DNA from: Sutterella sp.
Lineage (GTDB): Bacteria > Pseudomonadota > Gammaproteobacteria > Burkholderiales > Burkholderiaceae_F
Reading direction: 5' to 3'
Assembly: GCA_003543795.1 (NCBI GenBank)
Contig: DNBE01000133.1
Location: forward strand, 1 to 5,687
DNA: 5,687 bases
In this document: one piece after another, positions 1 to 5,687 of the stretch
Position numbering within the stretch: position 1 is the stretch's first letter
Layout: each line of letters starts with the position of its first letter
Translations under genes and position numbers: made by a program
Notes under the pieces: model-generated
Told to the model about the DNA's origin: nothing
The model's database searches: none
What the model saw: the letters and a program-made list of their open reading frames with translations, nothing else

Positions 1-873
1 CAATCGGCTAAGAAAACCTGCCGTTTTTTGGGGCTTTCCGAAGGTCAAACGGCGCTTCTTTGCATGCCGCTACGCTTTATCGGCGCCAAAATGGTGATGG
101 TAAGAGCCCTTCTATCCGGCTTAGAAGTCGTAAGCGTCACGCCTTCAAGTAATCCCTTTAAAGACTTAACGGCTTGCGTGAATTTCGCGGCGATGACGCC
201 GATGCAAGTCTTTATGACCCTTAAAGACGCGACTAGCGCTCAAAGACTCAAATCGGTCGGAAAACTCATTATCGGCGGCTCTTTTATTTCAAAAGAATTG
301 CGCCGTGAGATTGAACGTTTTCCGAACCCCGTTTGGTCGACTTACGGGATGACGGAAACTCTCTCGCACGTCGCGCTTTGCCCTTTAAACGGTCTTGAAG
401 CGAGCGACCGCTTTAAGCCCTTAGAAGGGGTAAGGGTGTCGTTAAGCGACCGAAAGACGCTTATCGTCGACGCGCCCGACATTGTGGACGGGCCGCTTCA
501 AACAAACGATATCGCTCAGATTTTCCCCGACGGCTCATTTACGATTCTCGGGCGCCTTGATAACGTCATTAATTCGGGCGGCATCAAAATGAGTCCCGAA
601 ACGATTGAAGGCGCTTTGGAGGGGCTATTTGACCCGCCCATCGCGATTTCGGCAATTGAAGACGCTCGTTTAGGCGAAATGGTCGTGATTGTGAGCGAAG
701 GGCCGTTACCAGAAAATTGGGAAACCGTATGTCGCGCGGCGCTTTCAAAATATTCAATCCCTCGGCGCCATTTCGTAACCCAGAAGCTTCCTCGTACCGA
801 ATCGGGTAAACTCGACCGCGTCGCGCTTAAAATGCTAGCCAAACGATTGAGCGCCGAAAACGAAAACCCGTAA
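1..873 (+). CDS. menE: AMP-forming acyl-CoA ligase, MenE-like (o-succinylbenzoate-CoA ligase), 5' partial
   Basis: This is the C-terminal 290 residues of an adenylate-forming ligase. Reading is open from base 1, so the TTG at 28 is internal and the true start lies outside the window. Counting visible residues, the core motif YGMTET is at 115-120. The hinge block GRLDNVINSGGIK is at 184-196, and the A10 block LPRTESGK ends with the expected catalytic lysine at 270. The upstream P-loop (SGTTG-type) motif is not in view. MenE uses ATP and CoA to activate o-succinylbenzoate in cytoplasmic menaquinone synthesis. The DNVINSGGIK wording and compact C-terminus fit MenE-like proteins best, but other small acyl-CoA ligases share these motifs. 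No other men gene is visible, so substrate is inferred. The gene ends 9 bases before yjiH and probably leads that operon's visible part. The ligase fold is near certain; the MenE assignment is moderate. Confidence 0.7.
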   Translation, partial: QSAKKTCRFLGLSEGQTALLCMPLRFIGAKMVMVRALLSGLEVVSVTPSSNPFKDLTACVNFAAMTPMQVFMTLKDATSAQRLKSVGKLIIGGSFISKELRREIERFPNPVWSTYGMTETLSHVALCPLNGLEASDRFKPLEGVRVSLSDRKTLIVDAPDIVDGPLQTNDIAQIFPDGSFTILGRLDNVINSGGIKMSPETIEGALEGLFDPPIAISAIEDARLGEMVVIVSEGPLPENWETVCRAALSKYSIPRRHFVTQKLPRTESGKLDRVALKMLAKRLSAENENP

Positions 874-882
874 ACCTAAAAA

Positions 883-1545
883 ATGATTTTTAAAACCCCG
901 AAAACCACAAAAGAATCTGAGCCGAGAGCGCGTCCTACCGTGCCGTGGACGGGATATCCCGCGCTTTTTTTAGTGTGCTGCATTTTTTCGGGGTGGTTTG
1001 CGCATATCGACGAATGGTACGGTTTTCTCGATTTCTCGACCTTTTTGGGGTCTTTCGGGACCGTAGGAGAAGCGACCTTCGTGGGTGTGGGCGGCACGGG
1101 CGCTAGGCACGCGTTTTTGTATGTTTTATCTTTGGCGCCTGGCGTCATGCTCGCGCTCGGGATTGTTGCCGTTGCCGAATACTATGGCGCCCTTTTAGCA
1201 GCCGACCGCCTTTTAAATCCGCTTCTTCGACCCGGCCTCGGGATTCCGGGCGCGGCGGGCCTTGCGCTCATCGCGAGCTTACAAAGTACCGACGCGGGCG
1301 CCGCGATGACTCACGATTTAAAAGACAAAAAGCGTTTGTCTGAAAAAGAATTGACGATTTTCGCGACATTTCAATTTTCGTCAGGCGGCTCGGTTGTCAA
1401 TTACATCACGACCGGCATCGCGCTTTTTCCCTTTTTACCCGTCTCCTTTTTAAAGCCATTGGCTGTTATTTTGATTTGTAAAATCGTGGGCGCCAATCTC
1501 ATGCGGCTTTACCTTTCGCTTTGTAGAAAGGAGGACGCCCAATGA
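883..1545 (+). CDS. yjiH: YjiH-like membrane protein, nucleoside-recognition (Gate) domain family
   Basis: A 220-residue integral membrane protein, close in length to E. coli YjiH. A short basic, polar N-terminus (1-22) precedes a hydrophobic segment at about 25-41. Further segments lie near 78-98, 118-133, 170-187 and 189-210. The block IASLQSTDAGAAMT (130-143), with the S-T-D-A-G-A core, is what I recall as characteristic of YjiH. The family carries a Gate-type domain shared with SpmA/SpmB and nucleoside transporters; its substrate is not established. Its stop overlaps the start of the YjiG-like gene by four bases (ATGA), so the two are very likely made together and act as partners in the cytoplasmic membrane. 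The ATG at 883 has no clear Shine-Dalgarno sequence; translation may be coupled to the ligase gene ending at 873. A GTG at residue 20 is an alternative start, equally without a good ribosome site. Confidence 0.8.
   Translation: MIFKTPKTTKESEPRARPTVPWTGYPALFLVCCIFSGWFAHIDEWYGFLDFSTFLGSFGTVGEATFVGVGGTGARHAFLYVLSLAPGVMLALGIVAVAEYYGALLAADRLLNPLLRPGLGIPGAAGLALIASLQSTDAGAAMTHDLKDKKRLSEKELTIFATFQFSSGGSVVNYITTGIALFPFLPVSFLKPLAVILICKIVGANLMRLYLSLCRKEDAQ
1527..1534 (+). promoter_or_regulatory. Strong Shine-Dalgarno site for yjiG
   Basis: AAAGGAGG lies 7 bases before the ATG at 1542, inside the last codons of yjiH. It fixes the yjiG start. Its strength contrasts with the absence of such a site before yjiH, so yjiG may be translated at least as well as its partner. 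Confidence 0.85.
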
Positions 1546-2000
1546 AGACCTATACGAACGCCTACGCGGCTTCTATCGGCGGGATGATCGACGGGTTGAA
1601 GCTCGTCATGCTCAACATGCTCCCCAACATGATTTTGGCATTCGTTCTTATGCAAATGCTCGCAAAATCGGGGGCGTTAGATGTCATCGGCAATGCGGCT
1701 TCGGGCTTAATGGGGGTTTTCGGGTTACCCGGCGAAGCCGTGACGGTCCTTTTAGCAAGTTGGTTTTCGATTGTGGCGGGAATCGGCGCTGCCGCGACGC
1801 TTTTGATGAACGACACGATAACGCCCGAGCATCTCGTTATCTTATTGCCGGGGATGTACCTCTTAGCCGCCCAGATTCAATACGTGGGAAGGCTTCTTAC
1901 GGTCGCGGGCGTTGCCCCCAAACACTACCTTCCCATCTGCGCGATCGGCTTTATCAATGCCGCGCTCGGCATGCTTTTAGCGCGATTTTTCATTCTTTAG
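1542..2000 (+). CDS. yjiG: YjiG-like membrane protein, nucleoside-recognition (Gate) domain family
   Basis: A 152-residue hydrophobic protein nearly equal in length to E. coli YjiG (about 153 by recall). Family-like features are MLPNMILAFVLMQ (26-38), LPGEAVTVLLA (62-72), LLPGMYLL (101-108) and QYVGR (113-117). Probable membrane segments are about 22-40, 66-88, 97-112 and 130-151. Together with YjiH it resembles a split two-subunit membrane module like SpmA/SpmB. A transport or nucleoside-related role is assumed from the domain name and is not shown by the sequence. In E. coli the order is yjiH-yjiG-iadA (an isoaspartyl dipeptidase gene, from memory). Here the third place is missing, because yjiG is followed by a convergent aromatic operon. 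The start is well supported by the Shine-Dalgarno site and the ATGA overlap. The family call is firm; the function is unknown. Confidence 0.85.
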   Translation: MKTYTNAYAASIGGMIDGLKLVMLNMLPNMILAFVLMQMLAKSGALDVIGNAASGLMGVFGLPGEAVTVLLASWFSIVAGIGAAATLLMNDTITPEHLVILLPGMYLLAAQIQYVGRLLTVAGVAPKHYLPICAIGFINAALGMLLARFFIL

Positions 2001-2007
2001 GCGCAAC

Positions 2008-2445
2008 TTAAGCTTTTTGGGCGTGCTTTTGAAGGATTTCAATCGCTTTGATATAGCCCGCAAAACCTTCACCCTTAACGGTCGCTACACAAGCTAAGCG
2101 CACGAACGATACGCGACGAAACGCTTCTCGCGTATCGGGGTCCGAAATATGCACTTCAACGGTCGGAATCCCGACCGCTTTAAGAGCGTCTAAAAGCGCG
2201 ACGCTCGTATGCGTGTAAGCCGCGGGATTAATCACAATCCCGTCCGTTTTCCCGTAAGCGTCTTGGATGGCGTCCACGATGTCGCCTTCGTGGTTACTTT
2301 GGTAAAAACGAACGTCGATTTTTTGCGCTTCGCAATAGGTTTTAATTTGACGCTCCAAGTCGGCAAGCGTTGCCGAGCCGTAAATCTCGGGCTCACGGAT
2401 GCCTAGCATATTTAAATTCGGACCGTTAATCACCAGAATGCGCAC
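2008..2445 (-). CDS. aroQ: Type II 3-dehydroquinate dehydratase
   Basis: This 145-residue dodecameric-type enzyme dehydrates 3-dehydroquinate to 3-dehydroshikimate in the cytoplasm, the third shikimate-pathway step. Counting the GTG start as residue 1, NGPNLNMLG is at 7-15, the flexible-lid arginine at 17 and the catalytic tyrosine at 22 in EPEIYG. QSNHEGDIVD is at 49-58, and the NPAAYTHTS loop at 73-81 carries the substrate-binding asparagine. VEVHIS at 96-101 supplies the catalytic histidine 99, and R110 closes the site. Length is normal for the family. An in-frame ATG 78 bases further upstream would add 26 residues inside aroEK and is unlikely, since family members begin right at this point. 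The GTG has GGAGGG 6 bases before it. The gene overlaps the 3' end of aroEK by 20 bases, so translational coupling is likely. HISD replaces the commoner HLSN; all catalytic residues are present. Confidence 0.95.
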   Translation of the reverse strand: MRILVINGPNLNMLGIREPEIYGSATLADLERQIKTYCEAQKIDVRFYQSNHEGDIVDAIQDAYGKTDGIVINPAAYTHTSVALLDALKAVGIPTVEVHISDPDTREAFRRVSFVRLACVATVKGEGFAGYIKAIEILQKHAQKA

Positions 2446-3664
2446 GGAAATCCCTCCAAATGTTTTCTTGAGCCGCTTCAATCGCGCCGTTATTGTCGAT
2501 TCTGACATCCCTAAAGGCTTCATACATCGGCGCGCGTAAACGCGCCATGGCTCGCAAATTGTCTAAATTTTTCGATAACGGACGGTTATCGACGGGTAAT
2601 TTTTCTAAATCGCGGACGATTTCGTAAATCCGACCGTTTTGACGCAAAAGGGGAAGATTTTCAGGGCGCGTCACAATTCCTCCGCCGCAAGCGATTACTA
2701 AACGCGATTCTTTCCCGAAACGCGCCGCGACCTCGGTTTCTATCGCCCTGAAACCGGCCTCGCCTTCGGTCGCGAAAATTTCCGGAATCGTGCAACCTGC
2801 CGCGCGCTCGATTTCGGTATCTAAGTCAACGAGCGTTTTGTGTGACCGGTCGGCTAAGACTTTGCCAAGGGTGGATTTACCCGAACCCGGCATCCCGATT
2901 AAAACGATATTGCGCGTTTCGCAAGCGAGGTCTTCGAAGACTTTTTGCCCCAAAGAAGCGTCAATTTCGGTCGATAAAAAGTATTCTTCAGCGGCGACCG
3001 CTTGCTCGACAAGCATCTTTAAGCCGCTCACATGCGCGATACCGAGCTCTCGAGCTTGTAAAATGATTCCCGTCCGAGCGGGGTTATAGACGACGTCTAC
3101 AACGCCTTTGAGCGTCTTAAAGACGCGTAAATCGATAAGTTTTGCGGGGCAATTCGGGTACATCCCGACAGGGGTCGTATTAACGACGATATCGGCATCG
3201 GCATGCTTTTCGATATCGGCATAAGTCACGGGGCCTTCGCGAGAAATGACGACGATTTCTCGCGCGCCCATCGAGCGGCAAGCGGCGCGCGCCGTTTTCG
3301 ACGTCCCGCCAGAACCCAAAATCAAGACTTTCGCGGCCTCAAAATCGATTCTTGCCGCGCGAACCATGGCTTTAAATCCGAGGATATCGGTATTAAATCC
3401 GCGGATGACGCCGTTGTCGTTCACAAGGGTATTCACGGCTCCGATTTCGCGCGCTTGATCACTAATCTCATCACAAAAAGGCATCACGGTTTGCTTATAG
3501 GGAATCGTGACGTTTAAGCCCTTAAAAGCCTTCGCGCGTAAAAAGTCGGGGAGAGCGTCGGGCTCGATTTCGATTAATTCATAATCGGGACAAAGTAGCG
3601 CGTGGTGAATCGGCACCGAAAACGAGTGACCGAGCTTGCGCCCGAGAAGTCCGAACTGGGGCAT
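2426..3664 (-). CDS. aroEK: Bifunctional shikimate dehydrogenase / shikimate kinase (AroE-AroK fusion)
   Basis: A 412-residue fusion of two shikimate enzymes. Residues 1 to about 235 are AroE (NADPH-dependent reduction of 3-dehydroshikimate): LGHSFS at 11-16 with the shikimate-binding serines, NVTIPYK at 51-57 with catalytic K57, GAVNT at 75-79, D93 as the catalytic partner, GSGGTSKTA at 117-125 in the Rossmann loop, SR at 141-142 where NADP-specific AroE usually reads NR(T), NTTPVGMYP at 162-170, and Q221 in the SGLKMLVEQA block. Residues about 250-412 are shikimate kinase: Walker A GMPGSGKST at 257-265, shikimate-binding D282, R306 and GGG 327-329, lid arginine in NRPL (R361) and R378. Both halves keep their key residues, so both should work. 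AroE is slightly short and the linker only about 15 residues. The ATG follows pheA by 2 bases with AGAAGG 6 bases upstream. Seen in some Clostridia, as I recall. Confidence 0.95.
   Translation of the reverse strand: MPQFGLLGRKLGHSFSVPIHHALLCPDYELIEIEPDALPDFLRAKAFKGLNVTIPYKQTVMPFCDEISDQAREIGAVNTLVNDNGVIRGFNTDILGFKAMVRAARIDFEAAKVLILGSGGTSKTARAACRSMGAREIVVISREGPVTYADIEKHADADIVVNTTPVGMYPNCPAKLIDLRVFKTLKGVVDVVYNPARTGIILQARELGIAHVSGLKMLVEQAVAAEEYFLSTEIDASLGQKVFEDLACETRNIVLIGMPGSGKSTLGKVLADRSHKTLVDLDTEIERAAGCTIPEIFATEGEAGFRAIETEVAARFGKESRLVIACGGGIVTRPENLPLLRQNGRIYEIVRDLEKLPVDNRPLSKNLDNLRAMARLRAPMYEAFRDVRIDNNGAIEAAQENIWRDFRAHSGD
2452..2457 (-). promoter_or_regulatory. Shine-Dalgarno site that fixes the GTG start of aroQ
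   Basis: GGAGGG on the minus strand, 6 bases before the GTG at 2445-2443. It lies within the last codons of the aroE-aroK fusion. It decides for the short 145-residue AroQ over the longer in-frame reading from 2523. Confidence 0.85.
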
Positions 3665-3666
3665 GG

Positions 3667-4803
3667 TTAACCTTCTACGTAATTACCTAAGAACGCAAAA
3701 CTCGGGCACGAGGCTTTTAAGTCCGCCAAAATGCCCGTGACGCGGTCGTCTTTGACGCTCGCTTCGATTTCAAATAAGAACAAAAACTCGAAATCGTGGC
3801 CCACCATCGGATAACTTTCAAGCTTCACGATATTGATTTCGGCAGCGGCAAATTTCGCGATGACTTCGTAGAGGCTTCCCGGTCGATGCGGAAGCGACAC
3901 GATAAGCGAAATGCGATTGGCGCCCGGATAAATTTCGGGCGTCTTCGAGATCACGACAAAGCGCGTGTAATTGTTGTCCGAATTCTGAAGACGAACGTCC
4001 AAAGCTTCTAAGCCGTAAAGTTCCGCGCAAGAGGCGCTCGAGACGCAAGCAATCCCGGGATCGGCGCTAGAAGCCACTTCTTGGGCCGCCATCGCGGTGT
4101 TAGCAACAGGGCGAAGGGTGACGCCTTTGAGCGACTTTAAAAACGCGCTACATTGCCCCAAAGCCTGCTCGTGGGAAATGACGGTATGGACGTCTTGAAG
4201 TTTGACGCCGGGTTTGACTAAGAGCGCGTGCGAAACGCAAAGCCTATACGAGCGAATGATGGAGACGTTACGTTCTTTAAGAAGGGTGTAGACCTGACGG
4301 ACGGAACCGTTCGAACTATTTTCGATCGGGAGCACGCCGTAGCGGCAAAGCCCTGACTCCACGGCATCAAAGACGGCATCAAAACTCTTAAAAAAGTTTA
4401 ACGACCCTCGAGGGAAGAGTTTGTCAGCTGCCATCTGCGAATAAGCTCCTTCAACGCCTTGGCAGGCAATCTGACCGGCATCGGGCAATAGGGCGTCGGA
4501 GGGCATCATATGCGCCTCGATTTCGGCTTTAAAGGGCGAGTCCGGAGCGGCAAGCGCGGCTTGGTAGGCGCGGCTTAACTCAAATAAAACGGTAAAAAGG
4601 CGATGCGCGTAAGGAGCAAACGTGCCGCTATCGGCTAAGACTTTCGCGATAATCTCGCGTTCGCGGGCTTTATTTAAAATCGGAAGCCCGGCTTTTTTCT
4701 TTTCGGTCGCGACCGCTTCAGAAAGTTTCATGCGCTCGATAAAGGCGCGCAAAATCGTATCGTTGACTTGATCAATCGCCAGACGAATTTCAGTAAGATC
4801 CAT
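3667..4803 (-). CDS. pheA: Bifunctional chorismate mutase / prephenate dehydratase (P-protein)
   Basis: A 378-residue enzyme turning chorismate into prephenate and then phenylpyruvate, the committed route to phenylalanine. The AroQ-class chorismate mutase spans about 1-85. Matched to E. coli PheA, active-site residues are R7, R24, K35, E48, S77 and Q81; the position of E. coli D48 is N44. The prephenate dehydratase domain spans about 110-287, with GVEGAYS (116-122), PIENSSNGSV (159-168), SHEQALGQC (210-218), NTAMAA (235-240) and catalytic NYTRF (278-282). A C-terminal ACT domain, about 296-375, has RPGSLY (307-312), but LESYPM (328-333) stands where LESRP normally binds the feedback inhibitor phenylalanine. 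Domain order and length match the P-protein family. The ATG overlaps the aroC end by 14 bases, with GAGG 6 bases upstream. Likely regulation is allosteric by phenylalanine, possibly weakened by the motif change. Confidence 0.95.
   Translation of the reverse strand: MDLTEIRLAIDQVNDTILRAFIERMKLSEAVATEKKKAGLPILNKAREREIIAKVLADSGTFAPYAHRLFTVLFELSRAYQAALAAPDSPFKAEIEAHMMPSDALLPDAGQIACQGVEGAYSQMAADKLFPRGSLNFFKSFDAVFDAVESGLCRYGVLPIENSSNGSVRQVYTLLKERNVSIIRSYRLCVSHALLVKPGVKLQDVHTVISHEQALGQCSAFLKSLKGVTLRPVANTAMAAQEVASSADPGIACVSSASCAELYGLEALDVRLQNSDNNYTRFVVISKTPEIYPGANRISLIVSLPHRPGSLYEVIAKFAAAEINIVKLESYPMVGHDFEFLFLFEIEASVKDDRVTGILADLKASCPSFAFLGNYVEG
3671..3676 (-). promoter_or_regulatory. Shine-Dalgarno site for aroEK, inside the pheA 3' end
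   Basis: AGAAGG on the minus strand, 6 bases before the ATG at 3664-3662. It overlaps the last codons of pheA, consistent with coupled translation across the 2-base junction. Confidence 0.7.
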
Positions 4804-5687
4804 GGGTTGCCTCAGCTAAGAAATCATAAATAACGAGCGCCGTGACGGCTTCGACGACGGGGACGGCTCGAATGCCGATACAAGGGTCATGGCGCCCTGT
4901 AATCGTGAGTTGAGTCGGTGTCATCGTCTTTAAATCAACGGTATCCTGAACTTGCGAAATAGAAGCCGTGGGCTTAAAAGCGACGCGAGCGACAATCGGC
5001 ATCCCTGTCGAAATCCCGCCCAAAATGCCGCCCGCGTTGTTAGTTTTGGTGCGAACGCGGCCGTCTTCAATCGTAAAAGCGTCGTTGTGCTTTGACCCCG
5101 TCATGGTCGCAGCCTTAAATCCTGCCCCGAATTCGACGCCGCGCACGGCAGGGATTCCAAATAAGGTACTCGCGAGCCGATTCTCAATGCCGTCAAACAT
5201 CGGAGACCCGATGCCAGCAGGCATCCCCGTGACGGCGACTTCGACAATCGCGCCGACCGAATCCTGGTTTTGACGCGCGGCTTCGATGACTTCACTCATC
5301 GCCTGAGCGGTTTTTTCGCTTATCGTCGGTAGGGGATTTTTTAAAACGGCTTCGAAGTCGGACGCCTTCGGTTCAAGCGGGAAAGCGTCGTCGGTCACGT
5401 CTCCGACACGCGATAAATGGGCGCCGATTAAGATCCCTTTTTCGCGCAAGATTTGAAGGGCGATACCGCCCGCAACGCAAAGCGGAGCGGTTAAGCGTCC
5501 CGAAAAATGGCCGCCGCCACGAATGTCGACACCTTCCCCATAGCGCAAAAGCGCCGTAAAGTCCGCGTGCGAAGGACGAGGCGTTTGACGAAAACCGTCA
5601 TAGTCGCGGCTTCTGGTATTGGTATTGGCAATGACGCAAGCCAAGGGAGAACCCGTTAAGACGCCGTCTTCGATGCCTGCCACAAAA
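4790..5687 (-). CDS. aroC: Chorismate synthase, 5' partial
   Basis: The C-terminal 298 or so residues of the flavin (FMN)-dependent enzyme that converts 5-enolpyruvylshikimate 3-phosphate to chorismate, the last shikimate-pathway step. Reading is open to the window edge, so the GTG at 5683 is internal; about 55-65 N-terminal residues are missing judged by family length. Counting from that GTG codon, NTNTRSRDY is at 20-28, RPSHAD at 36-41 with the conserved histidine, RGGGHFSGR at 55-63, GMPAGIGSP at 153-161, RGVEFGAGF at 181-189, GSKHNDAF at 196-203, TNNAGGILGG at 214-223 and the GRHDPC signature at 263-268. The RPSHAD/RGGGHFSGR wording resembles Clostridia-type enzymes as I recall them, rather than the E. 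coli PGHAD/RGGGRSSAR form. It is the first visible gene of the aromatic operon and overlaps pheA by 14 bases. Promoter and any regulator lie outside the window. Confidence 0.96.
   Translation of the reverse strand, partial: FVAGIEDGVLTGSPLACVIANTNTRSRDYDGFRQTPRPSHADFTALLRYGEGVDIRGGGHFSGRLTAPLCVAGGIALQILREKGILIGAHLSRVGDVTDDAFPLEPKASDFEAVLKNPLPTISEKTAQAMSEVIEAARQNQDSVGAIVEVAVTGMPAGIGSPMFDGIENRLASTLFGIPAVRGVEFGAGFKAATMTGSKHNDAFTIEDGRVRTKTNNAGGILGGISTGMPIVARVAFKPTASISQVQDTVDLKTMTPTQLTITGRHDPCIGIRAVPVVEAVTALVIYDFLAEATHGSY
4810..4813 (-). promoter_or_regulatory. Shine-Dalgarno site for pheA, inside the aroC 3' end
   Basis: GAGG on the minus strand, 6 bases before the ATG at 4803-4801. It is a short, moderate match, but well placed and supports the start that overlaps aroC. 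Confidence 0.6.

Noticed and set aside
28..30. TTG as the start of the ligase, and GTG at 5683 as the start of aroC
   Set aside because: Both frames stay open to the window edge, and each protein would lack conserved N-terminal regions, so both genes are cut by the window.
876..1148. Minus-strand open frame of 90 codons
   Set aside because: It lies wholly antisense to yjiH, shows no recognisable motif, and is low-complexity Lys/Pro/Thr-rich as expected of a shadow frame.
2010..2027. Possible terminator hairpin AAGC...GCTT at the convergent junction
   Set aside because: Only a 4-base stem with an 11-base or so loop and a short T-run inside aroQ codons; too weak to call.
2446..2523. In-frame N-terminal extension of AroQ by 26 residues
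   Set aside because: The added residues are not part of the type II dehydroquinase family and come from DNA coding for AroK in another frame; the GTG at 2445 has GGAGGG at 6 bases.
2850..4646. Repeated word tcggctaagacttt near 2850 and 4632, related to the bases at 4-14
   Set aside because: On the minus strand the two full copies encode KVLAD in AroK and KVLAD in PheA; short coincidence of protein wording and codon preference, with no flanking similarity.
4968..5273. Plus-strand open frame of 101 codons
   Set aside because: It is antisense to well-conserved aroC motifs and has no recognisable domain. The same reasoning removes 2790-3089, 3203-3517 and 516-842.
1..5687. Search for a new defence, mobile or RNA-based system
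   Set aside because: All seven genes belong to known families, there is almost no non-coding space, and no repeats, integrase, toxin-antitoxin or structured RNA signal was seen.

Overview
The window holds seven protein-coding genes in two convergent blocks, and almost every base is coding. It looks like an ordinary bacterial chromosome with overlapping, operon-style genes, clear Shine-Dalgarno sites, and roughly half G+C judged by eye. The lineage cannot be fixed from this window. The aromatic genes (a fused AroE-AroK, a PheA with an N-terminal chorismate mutase, and an AroC with an RPSHAD/RGGGHFSGR block) look to me most like anaerobic Clostridia-type versions. The YjiH/YjiG pair resembles the Escherichia coli pair, and the ligase resembles MenE-like enzymes. 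An anaerobic or gut-associated bacterium is a reasonable guess, no more.

Plus strand, 1-2000: the C-terminal 290 residues of an AMP-forming acyl-CoA ligase, most like MenE (o-succinylbenzoate-CoA ligase) of menaquinone synthesis. Nine bases later come two small membrane proteins, YjiH-like and YjiG-like. They overlap by ATGA and form a paired 'nucleoside recognition/Gate' membrane module whose substrate is unknown. The three genes are probably co-transcribed.

Minus strand, 5687 down to 2008: an aromatic amino acid operon read as aroC (start outside the window), pheA, aroE-aroK fusion, aroQ. Junctions are a 14-base overlap, a 2-base gap and a 20-base overlap, so translational coupling is likely. 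Together the genes encode dehydroquinate dehydratase, shikimate dehydrogenase, shikimate kinase, chorismate synthase, chorismate mutase and prephenate dehydratase. That covers dehydroquinate to phenylpyruvate except the EPSP synthase step (aroA), which is not visible and may lie upstream of aroC.

The two blocks end tail to tail 7 bases apart, with no convincing terminator. I see no RNA gene, mobile element, CRISPR array or repeat, and no stretch over 300 bases without a gene. I found no evidence of a new system. The points worth checking are the aroE-aroK fusion, a changed phenylalanine-binding motif in PheA, and the placement of yjiHG behind a menE-like gene.
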